Positions 52,982-62,171 of a stretch of DNA of 64,000 nucleotides are shown one piece after another. Each line of letters begins with the position of its first letter. Positions within the stretch are counted from its first letter, which is position 1. The stretch lies in assembly GCA_963784615.1 (NCBI GenBank), contig CAWASG010000001.1:1-64000 (forward strand). The letters are read 5' to 3'. Source of the stretch: UBA11403 sp963784615. GTDB taxonomy: Bacteria > Pseudomonadota > Gammaproteobacteria > Legionellales > Legionellaceae. Under the pieces are notes generated by a model, which was not told the DNA's origin, did not search any database, and was given only the letters and a program-made list of their open reading frames with translations. The translations under genes were made by a program, and so were the position numbers.

Positions 52982-53584
52982 ATGAGGATGTTTTGGATTG
53001 TAGTTGCGGTTATATTTATATCCGGTTGTGTGACACAGCCTCCGCCACGAGACGTAAATAATTTATGCAATATTTTTAAACAATATCCCAGCTGGTATCG
53101 CGATTCGAAAGATGTGGAACGGCGTTGGCATGTTCCAGTTACTGTTCAAATGGCCATTATTCATCAAGAGTCAAAATTTGATGCCAATGCACAACCTGAA
53201 CGAACAAAGTTATTATGGATATTCCCCTGGACAAGACCTTCAAGCGCATATGGATATTCACAAGCGTTACGTGGGACATGGGCACTTTATAAACGATCGC
53301 GAGGTGGTGTGTTTGCTACACGTGATCATTTTGGAGATGGCGTTGATTTTGTTGGTTGGTATGCCAATGAAGCCTATAAGCGAGCGAGAATTTCGCGGAA
53401 GAATACCTATAAATTATATCTGGCCTATCATGAAGGTATAGGCGGGTATCAACAAAGAACGTATTTGAGAAAGCCTTGGTTGGTAGCTGTTGCGCATAAA
53501 GTCAGTGCTCGCGAAAAAATTTACCGTGCACAGATGGCCTCATGTTCTATCGCTCATCAATCTACTCAACGGTCCTTTTTTTGA
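52982..53584 (+). CDS. SLT-type lytic transglycosylase lipoprotein
   Basis: 200 residues. The lipobox FISGC at residues ~12-16 marks a lipoprotein signal peptide. Transglycosylase motifs: catalytic Glu in IIHQESKFDANA, SSAYGYSQALRGTW, and YLAYHEGIGGYQQ. It cleaves peptidoglycan glycan strands at the outer membrane's inner face. AGGAGC precedes the start. The stop overlaps the ubiC start (TGATG). Confidence 0.88.
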   Translation: MRMFWIVVAVIFISGCVTQPPPRDVNNLCNIFKQYPSWYRDSKDVERRWHVPVTVQMAIIHQESKFDANAQPERTKLLWIFPWTRPSSAYGYSQALRGTWALYKRSRGGVFATRDHFGDGVDFVGWYANEAYKRARISRKNTYKLYLAYHEGIGGYQQRTYLRKPWLVAVAHKVSAREKIYRAQMASCSIAHQSTQRSFF

Positions 53585-54054
53585 TGACAGCTCATATACA
53601 ACACGGGTTACGCTCATGGCTTGTCTACCCCCATCGTTTAACTGACCGTTTGGCACTGGAGGCCGGAGAGGCCTCATTGCATGTGCTAAACCAGGGATTT
53701 GTAGGGCCCTTATGGCAGCGAGAGATTATGATCACAGCGAACGGGGAGCCCTGTTGGTATGCCCGCACCTTGGTACCGGAAAGTACTTATGTCAGCTGCC
53801 AAGATTTTTTTGACCAATTAAAGACACAATCATTAGGTGCTCTGATTTATAATTCTGCCATTGTTCAGCGTACATCATTGGTTCATTACCCCATAGGCCA
53901 CGCTTCGGCTGAATTTCAATGGTTGCCAGAATCCATTCAACGCACTTGTGATCATGCGCTTTGGCTACGATCGTCGTATTTTAAGTTACGAGAGAACTAT
54001 CCATTTTATCTCAAGGAGATTTTTTTACCTGCTATGTATATGCAGATTAGATAA
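53584..54054 (+). CDS. ubiC: Chorismate pyruvate-lyase UbiC
   Basis: 156 residues. Family features: LNQGFVGPLWQREIMITANG, PCWYARTLVPESTY, SLGALIYN and LWLRSSYFKLRENYPFYLKEIFLP. It makes 4-hydroxybenzoate, the first step of ubiquinone synthesis. ATG 53584 overlaps the previous stop; an in-frame upstream start at 53542 is possible. ubiA follows, as expected for the pathway. Confidence 0.85.
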   Translation: MTAHIQHGLRSWLVYPHRLTDRLALEAGEASLHVLNQGFVGPLWQREIMITANGEPCWYARTLVPESTYVSCQDFFDQLKTQSLGALIYNSAIVQRTSLVHYPIGHASAEFQWLPESIQRTCDHALWLRSSYFKLRENYPFYLKEIFLPAMYMQIR

Positions 54055-54056
54055 TG

Positions 54057-54134
54057 AACTGTTACGCTCCCTAACGGTCGCGGCTCAGACTCCAACCGGA
54101 AACCGAGCCGCGACCGTTAGGGAGCGTAACAGTT
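54057..54134. repeat. Perfect 30-bp-stem palindrome between ubiC and ubiA
   Basis: The arms 54057-54086 and 54105-54134 are exact complements; loop 18 bases. Part of the arm (ACGGTCGCGGCTCGGT) recurs near 62323. It could attenuate ubiA transcription. Confidence 0.8.
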
Positions 54135-54202
54135 GTAAGGATAGTAAATTTTACGCATTTTTTAGATTTATTTCTAAACGTTCCAACATAGAGGTATTAC
54201 AA

Positions 54203-55054
54203 ATGAAGTCTAATCCTTATGTGCGATTGATGCGATTGGACAAGCCAATAGGGATCTTATTATTATGGTTTCCAACGGCCATCGCGCTGTGGATAGCCAA
54301 TCACGGCAAGCCATCGCTTCACTTGGTACTCTATTTTTTATTCGGTACCATTGTGATGCGTTCAGCCGGGTGTGTTGTGAATGATTTGGCCGATAGACAT
54401 GTAGACAAACATGTGCGCAGAACCTCCCAAAGACCGCTCACAACAGGCGAGGTCAACGTGCCTCAGGCTATTCTTCTCTTTATGATGTTGTTGTTCATCG
54501 CCTTTTTTATTGTTATTCAACTACCGCTTCACTGTTTTTATTATGCTTTAGTCGGGTTGTCCGTGACAATTCTATACCCTTTTTGCAAGCGGTTTATTCA
54601 GGCGCCCCAATTGGTTTTAAGCTTAGCTTTTTCTGTTTCAATTCCAATGGTATACACCGCATCAGCGGTGGATTTGAACCGCGACACGCTGTTGCTGTTT
54701 ATGATCAATATACTATGGGTCATTGCATACGATACGATGTATGCGATGGTTGATCGAGAGGACGATCTCCGGCTTGGGGTAAAATCAACTGCGGTTTTAT
54801 TTGGAGCTCATGATCGATGGATTATTGGAGTATTACAGGCCGTCATGCATGGCCTATGGTTGCCCATTGCCTATAATCTTCACGCTAATGAAGCGTTTTA
54901 TTTAAGTTGGGTAGCTGGGGCATTAGTGCTCATTTACCAGCAGTACTTGATTACTGGTCGCGATCCAAAAGATTGTTTCAAAGCCTTTCAATGGAGTGCA
55001 GTGTATGGTTTTGTGATGTGCGTAGGTTCACTGTCATTAAGTTTAGGGAGTTAA
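54203..55054 (+). CDS. ubiA: 4-hydroxybenzoate polyprenyltransferase UbiA
   Basis: 283 residues, about nine membrane helices. The two Asp-rich metal/diphosphate motifs are NDLADRHVDKHV and DTMYAMVDREDD. It prenylates 4-hydroxybenzoate in the inner membrane. ATG 54203 has GAGG 8 bases upstream; the longer frame would run through the palindrome. Confidence 0.94.
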   Translation: MKSNPYVRLMRLDKPIGILLLWFPTAIALWIANHGKPSLHLVLYFLFGTIVMRSAGCVVNDLADRHVDKHVRRTSQRPLTTGEVNVPQAILLFMMLLFIAFFIVIQLPLHCFYYALVGLSVTILYPFCKRFIQAPQLVLSLAFSVSIPMVYTASAVDLNRDTLLLFMINILWVIAYDTMYAMVDREDDLRLGVKSTAVLFGAHDRWIIGVLQAVMHGLWLPIAYNLHANEAFYLSWVAGALVLIYQQYLITGRDPKDCFKAFQWSAVYGFVMCVGSLSLSLGS

Positions 55055-55059
55055 TCGGT

Positions 55060-55162
55060 GTAGGTTGGTGCGTAGGTTGGGTTGAGCGAGAGCGAAGCCC
55101 AACATGGGCGGTTTTGTTGGGCTTCGCTCTCGCTCAACCCAACCTACGCACCAGCCTACGCT
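55060..55162. repeat. R1 palindromic repeat
   Basis: GTAGGTTGGTGCGTAGGTTG... and mirror; overlaps the last codons and stop of glsA on the minus strand. Confidence 0.8.
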
Positions 55163-56091
55163 ACCGAAGCAAAATGCCAATTCATTTTTTTTGATAAGGC
55201 TTCCAACATCAATTCACCTCGAATACTGTTGCCTTTCGCATTTACACGGGGGCTCAATGTGACTATGCCGGCTTTTCCTGGAACGCTGGCCAGAGTATAG
55301 CCTGACACACCACTTTTCGCGGGTATGCCTGTGCGTACCATGTGTGTTCCTGTTTCGTCATAGAGACCACAGGTTGCCATAATGGCTAGGGTGATTTGAC
55401 AGGTTTCGGGTGATAAAATCTGCTCATTTGTATCCGGATCTTTCCCTAAATTAGCTAATAATGCTGGTAAATAGACCGCTTGCTCGATGGTGACTTGATA
55501 CGAGCACAGAGCAAAATAGAGATCTAATGTGGCTTCAACCGATGCCCCTAAAATACGACGACTTTGAAGGATGTAGGCAATTGATCGATTTCTATCGCCG
55601 GTTCTTTTTTCTGATGCAAACACAGAAGGATTGATACTAATAGGGTGATTAAATAAACGATGCGTCCATTGTTCAAGCCAGGTGAATTGTTGTTCATTTT
55701 TACCGGGGATGTGGGAACATAACATGATCGCCCCGGAATTTAACATCGGATTCGACGGCTCTGGACCAAATTGCTCAAGGCGGGTGATCGATGCAAAATC
55801 ATCCCCAGAAGGCTCGACTTTAACCCATTTCAACACTTTTTCAACGCCATATAACTCAATCAATCCAATTAACGGTATAAGTTTTCCGGTGCTTTGCAGG
55901 GTGGTGGGCGTGGTGGGGCCATTTGCATAAACGATTGTCTCTTCACCAATCGGTTTGACAGCAATGGCGGTCATGTCTTGATTCACATTCGCAAGCTCAG
56001 GAATATAGGCTGCAATATTCCCTTCTTTATTGAGCTCTGCTTCAGCCACCAGTTGTTTGAGAAGTTCTTGTGTTAATTTAGGTGCTGTCAT
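55156..56091 (-). CDS. glsA: Glutaminase A
   Basis: 311 residues. Serine-dependent glutaminase family: LQSTGKLIPLIGLIELYG (SxxK, Ser nucleophile), NPMLNSGAIMLCS, ASEKRTGDRNRSIAYIL, SGVSGYTLASVPGKAGI. It hydrolyses glutamine to glutamate and ammonia. ATG 56091 has GAGG upstream; the frame continues further up only through repeat DNA. The stop codon lies in R1 sequence. Confidence 0.94.
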   Translation of the reverse strand: MTAPKLTQELLKQLVAEAELNKEGNIAAYIPELANVNQDMTAIAVKPIGEETIVYANGPTTPTTLQSTGKLIPLIGLIELYGVEKVLKWVKVEPSGDDFASITRLEQFGPEPSNPMLNSGAIMLCSHIPGKNEQQFTWLEQWTHRLFNHPISINPSVFASEKRTGDRNRSIAYILQSRRILGASVEATLDLYFALCSYQVTIEQAVYLPALLANLGKDPDTNEQILSPETCQITLAIMATCGLYDETGTHMVRTGIPAKSGVSGYTLASVPGKAGIVTLSPRVNAKGNSIRGELMLEALSKKMNWHFASVA

Positions 56092-56116
56092 ATGGCCTCG
56101 TTTAATGAAATGTGCT

Positions 56117-56202
56117 TTAGCCTTGGTGCGGCGTAGCGAAACCAAGGAGCACGTTTTGCCCAAGATCCTTGGTTTCGCTACGCTTGCACCAAGGCTACCT
56201 CC
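56117..56202. repeat. Palindromic repeat upstream of glsA
   Basis: AGCCTTGGTGCGGCGTAGCG and GCTACGCTTGCACCAAGGCT form near-perfect arms; a single arm fragment (GCACCAAGGCTAC) recurs at 41639. Confidence 0.7.
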
Positions 56203-56236
56203 AATAAACTTCACAATATATTCAATAAATACCATC

Positions 56237-56420
56237 CGTCGTTGCGAGCAGGCCAGTACCTTCGGTACAAACAGCCAACATGAACTTGCAGGTGGCGTCG
56301 TTGCGAGGCACGAAGCAATCCAGGGTTCGAAGCTTTGTTCTCTGGATTGCTTCGTGCCTCGCAACGACGCCACCTGCAAGTTCTTATCAGCTGTTAGTAC
56401 CGAAGGTACTGGGGCGCTCG
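56237..56420. repeat. R2 dispersed repeat, full length
   Basis: Best-preserved R2: the arms GAAGCAATCCAGGGTTCGAA / TCTGGATTGCTTCGTGCC are enclosed by GTACCTTCGGTACAAACAGC and mirrored GTTAGTACCGAAGGTAC. It is probably moved in trans or by recombination. Confidence 0.8.
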
Positions 56421-56449
56421 TAATAAAGAAAATTATTCACGGTTACATA

Positions 56450-58105
56450 TCATTTTAGTGCACGTTTCAATATTTTCCCAATATTGCTTTTCGGCAGCTC
56501 ATCATAAAACTCAATAATTTTGGGAATTTTATACGCCGTTAAGTGTTCACGTGCATGGGCGATGATTTGCTCTGCGGTCAAAGAAGGGTCGCGCTTAACA
56601 ACGCAGGCCTTGATTCGTTCACCCTCGTCATTGTTGTTGACGCCAATCACGCCGACCTCAAGTACGCCGGGCATCATGCCGATAACGTGTTCAATTTCGT
56701 TGGGATAAACATTAAAACCAGAAACGAGAATCATGTCTTTTTTTCTGTCAACAAGATAAATGTAGCCGTTCTTATCCATTGTCACAATGTCGCCTGTGCG
56801 AAGAAAGCCGTCAGGCCAAAAAACCATGTCAGTTTCATCTTGTTTTTGCCAGTATCCTTTCATGACTTGAGGACCTTTAATGCACAACTCGCCCCTTTCG
56901 CCAAGGGACAGTTCATGACCCTCATCATCACGAATGGATACATCGGTCGAAGGAATGGGGAGGCCAATACTGCCGTTGTACTCTTCCAGGTACATTGGAT
57001 TCATCGTTGCAGCAGGGCTTGTTTCGGTTAATCCATAGGCTTCAAGAATGCGGGTATTGGTTCTTTCATGCCAACTCAATGCAACGTTTTTTTTAAGGGC
57101 CATCCCGCCTGAAAGCGCCAATTTCACCTTGGAGAAATCAATTTGATCGAAATGAGGATGATTCAGAAGGGCGTTGAACAGGGTGTTGACTCCTGTTATC
57201 GATGTAAATTGAGCGTGTTTGATTTCATTAATGAAACTGGTCATATCACGCGGATTCGTAATTAAAATATTGGACGCGCCGGTTTTCATAAATGTAAGGC
57301 AATTCGCCGTGAGCGAGAAAATATGATAAAGCGGAAGGGCGGTAACGATAATATCTTTCTGGGTTATGTTAAGTGGCTTTATCCATGCGTAGGCCTGCAT
57401 TACGTTGGCAACCATATTGCCATGGGAGAGCATCGCCGCTTTGGGAACTCCGGTGGTTCCACCGGTATACTGAAGAAATGCAATATCCTCATGATGCAGC
57501 TCTGTGGGTTGCAGTAAGCCGTTTGCACCGCGCTTTAGTGCATCCCGAAATGAAATGGCGTTTGGAATGTCATATGCAGGAACCATTCTTTTGATATATT
57601 TGACGACTGCATTCACAATCACGCGCTTAATCGTTGGATATAAATCGCCTACGTCTGTGATGATGATATGCTTGAGTGCAGTGAGTCTGGGTAAAGATTT
57701 TTCAACTGTTGTCGCAAAATTAGATAACACAACAAGAGCCTCTGCTCCCGAGTCGTTGAGCTGATGAACGAGCTCGTCGGATGTATAAAGAGGATTGGTA
57801 TTCACGACAATTAATCCTGCGCGAAGAATGGCAAACAAAACAACGGGGTATTGCAATAAATTTGGCATCATAATCGCAACACGATCGCCACGTTTAAGGC
57901 CTAATTGCTGTAAAAATATGGCAAAATGTTGGCAGAGGACGTCCAGCTCACCATAGCTGATGGCCGTACCCCTGTTGATATAGGCCGAGCAGTCTTTGAA
58001 CTGACGACATGAGCTGTCAAACAAGCTGACAACCGAAGTGTACGCATTCGCATCTATTTCAGCAGGAACGCCTGGTTCATAGTGTTTGAGCCAAATTTTT
58101 TCCAT
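56450..58105 (-). CDS. fadD: Long-chain acyl-CoA ligase FadD
   Basis: 551 residues. AMP-binding signature LQYTGGTTGVPKAAMLSHGN; EAYGLTETSPAATMNP; DGFLRTGDI; the C-terminal Lys in KSNIGKILKRALK. The long-chain FadD motif region is RKKDMILVSGFNVYPNEIE. It activates fatty acids for uptake and beta-oxidation. Full length. Confidence 0.92.
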   Translation of the reverse strand: MEKIWLKHYEPGVPAEIDANAYTSVVSLFDSSCRQFKDCSAYINRGTAISYGELDVLCQHFAIFLQQLGLKRGDRVAIMMPNLLQYPVVLFAILRAGLIVVNTNPLYTSDELVHQLNDSGAEALVVLSNFATTVEKSLPRLTALKHIIITDVGDLYPTIKRVIVNAVVKYIKRMVPAYDIPNAISFRDALKRGANGLLQPTELHHEDIAFLQYTGGTTGVPKAAMLSHGNMVANVMQAYAWIKPLNITQKDIIVTALPLYHIFSLTANCLTFMKTGASNILITNPRDMTSFINEIKHAQFTSITGVNTLFNALLNHPHFDQIDFSKVKLALSGGMALKKNVALSWHERTNTRILEAYGLTETSPAATMNPMYLEEYNGSIGLPIPSTDVSIRDDEGHELSLGERGELCIKGPQVMKGYWQKQDETDMVFWPDGFLRTGDIVTMDKNGYIYLVDRKKDMILVSGFNVYPNEIEHVIGMMPGVLEVGVIGVNNNDEGERIKACVVKRDPSLTAEQIIAHAREHLTAYKIPKIIEFYDELPKSNIGKILKRALK

Positions 58106-58162
58106 GATGCTGAGCCTTCTGTTATTAAATTTTGCATGCTAGTATAGACGAAAACTAACAAG

Positions 58163-58879
58163 ATGGATACCGCATTGATAACCGATAATCTATTGAAATC
58201 TCAAGCATTTAAATTAAAAGGTCGCTTATATACGCTCACGGTTTTGCACATATTGGATTCTGATAAAACAAGTTTTGCCGCCTATTTGGCTGATGTGATT
58301 TTAAAGGCTCCGCGTATGTTTGAAAAAACACCAGTTGTATTGGATGTTTCAGACATTCAGCAGGACGATTTTGATCTTCATTATTGTTGTCAGGAATTAC
58401 GTGAACAAGGCTTGGTCCCTGTTGCCATTCAAGGGGCTGATGCGCGACTGCAAACCATGGCTATCGGCTGTGGTTTGGCTCTGCTTGGCGCATCCTCGCT
58501 TCTGGACAAGCCTCTGTTTGATGATGCCGTTGATAATAAAACGCGTCCCGCTGAAAGCATTCAAACAAAGCTAGTCACGAGCCCGGTGAGGTCGGGGCAA
58601 CAGGTGGTAAGCCTTGGCGGTGATTTGGTGATTGTTTCTTCTGTAGGGCATGGCGCGGAGCTTTTGGCTGAAGGTCACATCCACGTGTATGGTGCTCTGC
58701 GGGGTCGTGCGTTAGCAGGAATTGATGGGAATAAGCAGGCGCGCATTTTCTGTCATTCATTAGATGCTGAGCTGGTCTCTATAGCAGGATTCTATCGATT
58801 ACGTGATGAAATTGATCCCCCATCGGGCCCGTGTCAAATATATCTTCAGGATGATCATATTGTTATTGAGCCGCTGTGA
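58163..58879 (+). CDS. minC: Septum-site inhibitor MinC
   Basis: 238 residues. N-terminal MinC_N domain (FKLKGRLYTLTVLHIL), variable linker, then the C-terminal beta-helix: GQQVVSLGGDLVIVSSVGHG, ELLAEGHIHVYGALRGRALA, ARIFCHSLDAELVSIAGFY. It inhibits FtsZ assembly with MinD. minD and minE do not follow; instead lpxH overlaps by GTGA. Confidence 0.93.
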   Translation: MDTALITDNLLKSQAFKLKGRLYTLTVLHILDSDKTSFAAYLADVILKAPRMFEKTPVVLDVSDIQQDDFDLHYCCQELREQGLVPVAIQGADARLQTMAIGCGLALLGASSLLDKPLFDDAVDNKTRPAESIQTKLVTSPVRSGQQVVSLGGDLVIVSSVGHGAELLAEGHIHVYGALRGRALAGIDGNKQARIFCHSLDAELVSIAGFYRLRDEIDPPSGPCQIYLQDDHIVIEPL

Positions 58880-59604
58880 TAGATGCGGTCTTTATTTCGG
58901 ATTTGCATTTAAATCCTGCGCAGCCGGATGTTCTCGCGCGGTTTAAACAATTTGTCCAATGGGCTGCGCAATCGACCCGCGCTGTGTATATACTCGGAGA
59001 TTTTTTCCATGTGTGGGCGGGGGATGACGGGCTTGAACCATGGAGTGCAGACATTGCTGAACAATTATTCTGGTTAGCACAACAAGGCGTTTTGTTATTT
59101 TATATACATGGTAATCGGGATTTTTTGTTAGGAGAAGATTTTGCAAAACGTGCTTCATTGCAGGTTTTGCCTGATCCTTCGGTTATTATTTTGAATCAAG
59201 AACGAATTCTGTTGACCCACGGTGATCAATACTGCACACATGACACAGGGCACCAATGGTTGCGCAGAATCACTCGCAATCGACTCTTCACGGGTCTTTT
59301 TATGCGGATTCCGTATTCATTGCGGTCAAAATGGGTCTCTCAAGTACGGGATCGCAGCCAAAATAATCACCGCAAGCCTTCGTGGACTATGGATATCGTC
59401 CCTGCAGTGATGATCTCACAGATGACGCGGATGCATGCTCAAATCGTGATACACGGACACATCCACAAGCCAGGATTGACCTCGCATGCCGTCCTCGGCG
59501 AAACATTTCGGCAATATGTACTCAGTGATTGGGATGCAATCCCTCAAATTTTGTGTTATAATATGTCAAGTGGTTTTGGTTTTATTCCTTTTTTGGGAGA
59601 TTGA
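58876..59604 (+). CDS. lpxH: UDP-2,3-diacylglucosamine pyrophosphatase LpxH
   Basis: 242 residues. Metallophosphoesterase ligands: FISDLHL, YILGDFFHVW, HGNRDFLLG, LLTHGDQYC, VIHGHIHKPG. It makes lipid X in lipid A synthesis. The GTG start at 58876 overlaps the minC stop by 4 bases, so the genes are coupled. Confidence 0.93.
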   Translation: MIDAVFISDLHLNPAQPDVLARFKQFVQWAAQSTRAVYILGDFFHVWAGDDGLEPWSADIAEQLFWLAQQGVLLFYIHGNRDFLLGEDFAKRASLQVLPDPSVIILNQERILLTHGDQYCTHDTGHQWLRRITRNRLFTGLFMRIPYSLRSKWVSQVRDRSQNNHRKPSWTMDIVPAVMISQMTRMHAQIVIHGHIHKPGLTSHAVLGETFRQYVLSDWDAIPQILCYNMSSGFGFIPFLGD

Positions 59605-59608
59605 TATT

Positions 59609-60487
59609 ATGACTGATGATATGTCAGGTAAAAAGCCTATGGTAGTGAGCGATGACAATAAAGCTGTGCAGCCTGAAGTTCAGAGTATCGTATACCATGA
59701 CCTCGCTCGTAAACTTCAAGCCGCTCGATTTGCCGAGAATGAGGTTCAAAGAGAACAAGAAGAAAGCAGTGCGGAAGGTAGGAAAGCCAATGAATACAAA
59801 AATAACTATAAAAAGTGGACGGAAAAGACAGAAAGGACAGCAGCACTAACAGCTCAAACACTGCCAGCAACTTTACTTATGGAAATTATGGAGCTAGCTG
59901 AAATATATGGTGCGCTGATAGATCGTAATGTACGTATGGAAGTTAAGGAATTAGGTGGGGAGTTGAACAAATCGGCGAAGAACGGTTCACTTGCTGCTGC
60001 ACTCATTGTAGGCCTACCAAGGGAGGTTCGAGAATTTATGTTTAATCGCAAGAGTGACATTATTCGTAAGATCTCTGGAGATGGGCAACTGGCTTTACCG
60101 GAACTCAGTTTGTCTTTTCGCCTAGAGGAAAATGGTTGCTTAAAAATAGATCCAGTCAGTAAAGACCAGCTTCAGTTTACTGACGAGGCTACACTGAAAC
60201 GTTTAAATGACACAATAAATCAATGTGGTATGGCTTGGCTTGAGACGAAAAATTATGAATTTTTTCCAAATGAAGGTTGCTTCTATAAAAAAGATTGCCC
60301 TGAGCCACATCAAGACGCTGACCGATTAATGCCGGATGAGTTAGTTAAACTTGCAACAAATACCGAGGGTGGATTAGATGCCTATTTGCTGCAACAATGT
60401 GGGGTGATTTTTCAAATAAAACCGACACTAACCGAGGATGTTGAACAGGAAGAGAGTCTTGCCCCTCGCCCTTGCCCTCGAGGTTGA
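59609..60487 (+). CDS. Hypothetical protein
   Basis: 292 residues, no signal peptide or membrane segment. N-terminal 70 residues are charged and helical (AENEVQREQEESSAEGRKAN). Then TAQTLPATLLMEIMELAEIY and GLPREVREFMFNRK. The C-terminus is EESLAPRPCPRG. ATG 59609 is chosen for GGGAG 9 bases upstream; it starts 4 bases after lpxH, so may share its transcript. Family not recognised. Confidence 0.6.
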   Translation: MTDDMSGKKPMVVSDDNKAVQPEVQSIVYHDLARKLQAARFAENEVQREQEESSAEGRKANEYKNNYKKWTEKTERTAALTAQTLPATLLMEIMELAEIYGALIDRNVRMEVKELGGELNKSAKNGSLAAALIVGLPREVREFMFNRKSDIIRKISGDGQLALPELSLSFRLEENGCLKIDPVSKDQLQFTDEATLKRLNDTINQCGMAWLETKNYEFFPNEGCFYKKDCPEPHQDADRLMPDELVKLATNTEGGLDAYLLQQCGVIFQIKPTLTEDVEQEESLAPRPCPRG

Positions 60488-60493
60488 TAATAT

Positions 60494-60659
60494 GGTCTCA
60501 GTCATCGTTTCGCCATCCGCGCCCAATGAACTTCACAATATGTGCAATGTTGTATCAGGCGTCGTTGCGAGGCACGAAGCAATCCAGGGTTCGAAGCCCG
60601 GTACTCTGGATTGCCGCGCTTCGCTCGCAACGACGGATGGCGAAACGATGACTGAGGCC
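60494..60659. repeat. R3 repeat with R2 nested inside
   Basis: Outer arms GGTCTCAGTCATCGTTTCGC (60494) and ATGGCGAAACGATGACTGAG (60637) are R3. The interior 60517-60636 is an R2 unit (ACTTCACAATATGTGCAATG, GAAGCAATCCAGGGTTCG). R2 has therefore replaced or entered the centre of R3. Confidence 0.8.
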
Positions 60660-60702
60660 GATAATATTAGATGTACCTTATTACGCGAGATTGGTGTGGT
60701 TG

Positions 60703-60789
60703 GCGTAGGTTGGGTTGAGCGATAGCGAAGCCCAACAAGTGGTGATGGCGATTTTGTTGGGCTTCGCTATCGCTCAACCCAACCTACAC
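60703..60789. repeat. R1 palindromic repeat
   Basis: GGTTGGGTTGAGCGATAGCG with mirrored arm; between two hypothetical genes. Confidence 0.8.
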
Positions 60790-60818
60790 CGATTACTTCC
60801 CCTAAGCCTGGAATACAG

Positions 60819-61478
60819 ATGAACAATGGATTGAAAGAATACGAACTACTGGATTTATCCTCAACATATGCTTTTTTAACAGCAGATAGAATTCTTGACC
60901 GATTTGGTTTGTCTATAACTCAGGCAGAGCTTGCTGCTGCTATGAAAAACGTGCGCAGTGTCTACTACCAACTATTACTTGTCCCGTTTAAAAATATTAT
61001 CAATGGCATCGTTTATCAGCAAGCCTATGACTACCAAGTTTATGCGCAAAAAGTGTTTGTTGATTATCTGGTCTCGGGGAGCGGAAATGACGATCCGGAA
61101 GGACCAGGCGCTACTTTACGTGAAGATTTAGATGAAAATCGCTTGAAATTAGTCGAATTAAGCGAACAATTTGATAAAGACGCGTTTGCGCATAAGACAT
61201 TGATTAATCAAAGCCAAGGGCAACTTGTTGAGTTGGTTAGGTCGCTTATGCCCGCACAAGACAATGAGCAAATCGCTGATGAAGTGGCTCAATCCATGGC
61301 GCCTTTTCTGGAGCGTGCGACTGAATTAGGTCAAGCTCTACGCAATTATCGTGTTGAATTTAAAACCCTTATTGTTGATACACGCAGGCTTATTCAGCTT
61401 CTTCCTGATTATCGAGAAAATCCAACTCAAGAAGCAGAAAATCGGGCTACGTTACAGTTTGATGATCAATTAGGATAA
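60819..61478 (+). CDS. Hypothetical helical protein
   Basis: 219 residues, no signal peptide or membrane segment, strongly helical and probably coiled-coil in parts (RLKLVELSEQFDKDAF, ELGQALRNYRVEFKTLIVD). Family not recognised. It follows the other unknown gene (59609-60487) on the same strand, separated by repeat DNA, and could be an accessory gene pair. Confidence 0.58.
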   Translation: MNNGLKEYELLDLSSTYAFLTADRILDRFGLSITQAELAAAMKNVRSVYYQLLLVPFKNIINGIVYQQAYDYQVYAQKVFVDYLVSGSGNDDPEGPGATLREDLDENRLKLVELSEQFDKDAFAHKTLINQSQGQLVELVRSLMPAQDNEQIADEVAQSMAPFLERATELGQALRNYRVEFKTLIVDTRRLIQLLPDYRENPTQEAENRATLQFDDQLG

Positions 61479-61486
61479 CGATTGAA

Positions 61487-61601
61487 GTAGGTTGGTAGGT
61501 TGATGCGTAGGTTGGGTTGAGGCTGGTAAGCCGAAGCCCAATAAATCCGCCCATGTTGGGCTTCGCTCTCGCTCAACCCAACCTACGCACCAACCTACGC
61601 C
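61487..61601. repeat. R1 repeat with mismatched arms
   Basis: The left arm is of GAGGCTGGTAAGCCGAAGC type while the right arm is of GCTTCGCTCTCGCTCAACC type: a hybrid of the two R1 subtypes. Confidence 0.75.
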
Positions 61602-61735
61602 AACATCAATCAATGTTTCCCTAACTCAATGGCTGTGAAGCCACGACCCCGCATCTCAATCTTGTTAGAATACTATCCTTCCAAATCTATTTCATGTATA
61701 ATGCCGCATTTATTTCTATCAATCTGGAGTTTTTC

Positions 61736-62158
61736 ATGTCTATCGAATATACCTTATCTATTATCAAACCTGATGCTGTTGCCAAATCAGTTATTGGTCA
61801 AATTTACAGTCGCTTTGAACAAGCCGGCTTGACAGTTGTTGCTGCTAAAATGAAGCAATTGACACGTCAGGATGCTGAAGGATTTTATGCTGTTCACAAA
61901 GACCGTCCTTTTTTCAATGATCTCGTTGCATTTATGATTTCAGGACCCGTTATGATTCAAGCGCTTAAAGGTGAAAATGCCATTGCTAAGCATCGTGATC
62001 TGATGGGTGCAACCAATCCTAAAGATGCTGCTCCAGGAACGATTCGTGCAGATTTCGCAGACAGCATTGATGCAAATGCCGTTCATGGTTCAGACAGTTC
62101 AGAAACAGCCACACAAGAAATCTCTTATTTTTTCCAACCGCAAGAGATTTGCGCATAA
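61736..62158 (+). CDS. ndk: Nucleoside diphosphate kinase Ndk
   Basis: 140 residues. TLSIIKPDAV, the active-site His in NAVHGSDSSETA, MGATNPKDAAPGTIRADFAD. It balances NTP pools. ATG 61736 follows GGAG by 7 bases. Upstream of rlmN and pilW, the usual gammaproteobacterial order. Confidence 0.96.
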   Translation: MSIEYTLSIIKPDAVAKSVIGQIYSRFEQAGLTVVAAKMKQLTRQDAEGFYAVHKDRPFFNDLVAFMISGPVMIQALKGENAIAKHRDLMGATNPKDAAPGTIRADFADSIDANAVHGSDSSETATQEISYFFQPQEICA

Positions 62159-62171
62159 AATAAGTGGTGAG

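Noticed and set aside
53948..54202. Longer N-terminus for UbiA
   Set aside because: It would overlap ubiC and run through the 30-bp-stem palindrome; ATG 54203 has a good ribosome site and the family start.
55082..55300. Short frame starting in repeat DNA after ubiA
   Set aside because: Encoded by an R1 repeat and antisense glsA; the same kind of frame appears at other R1 copies.
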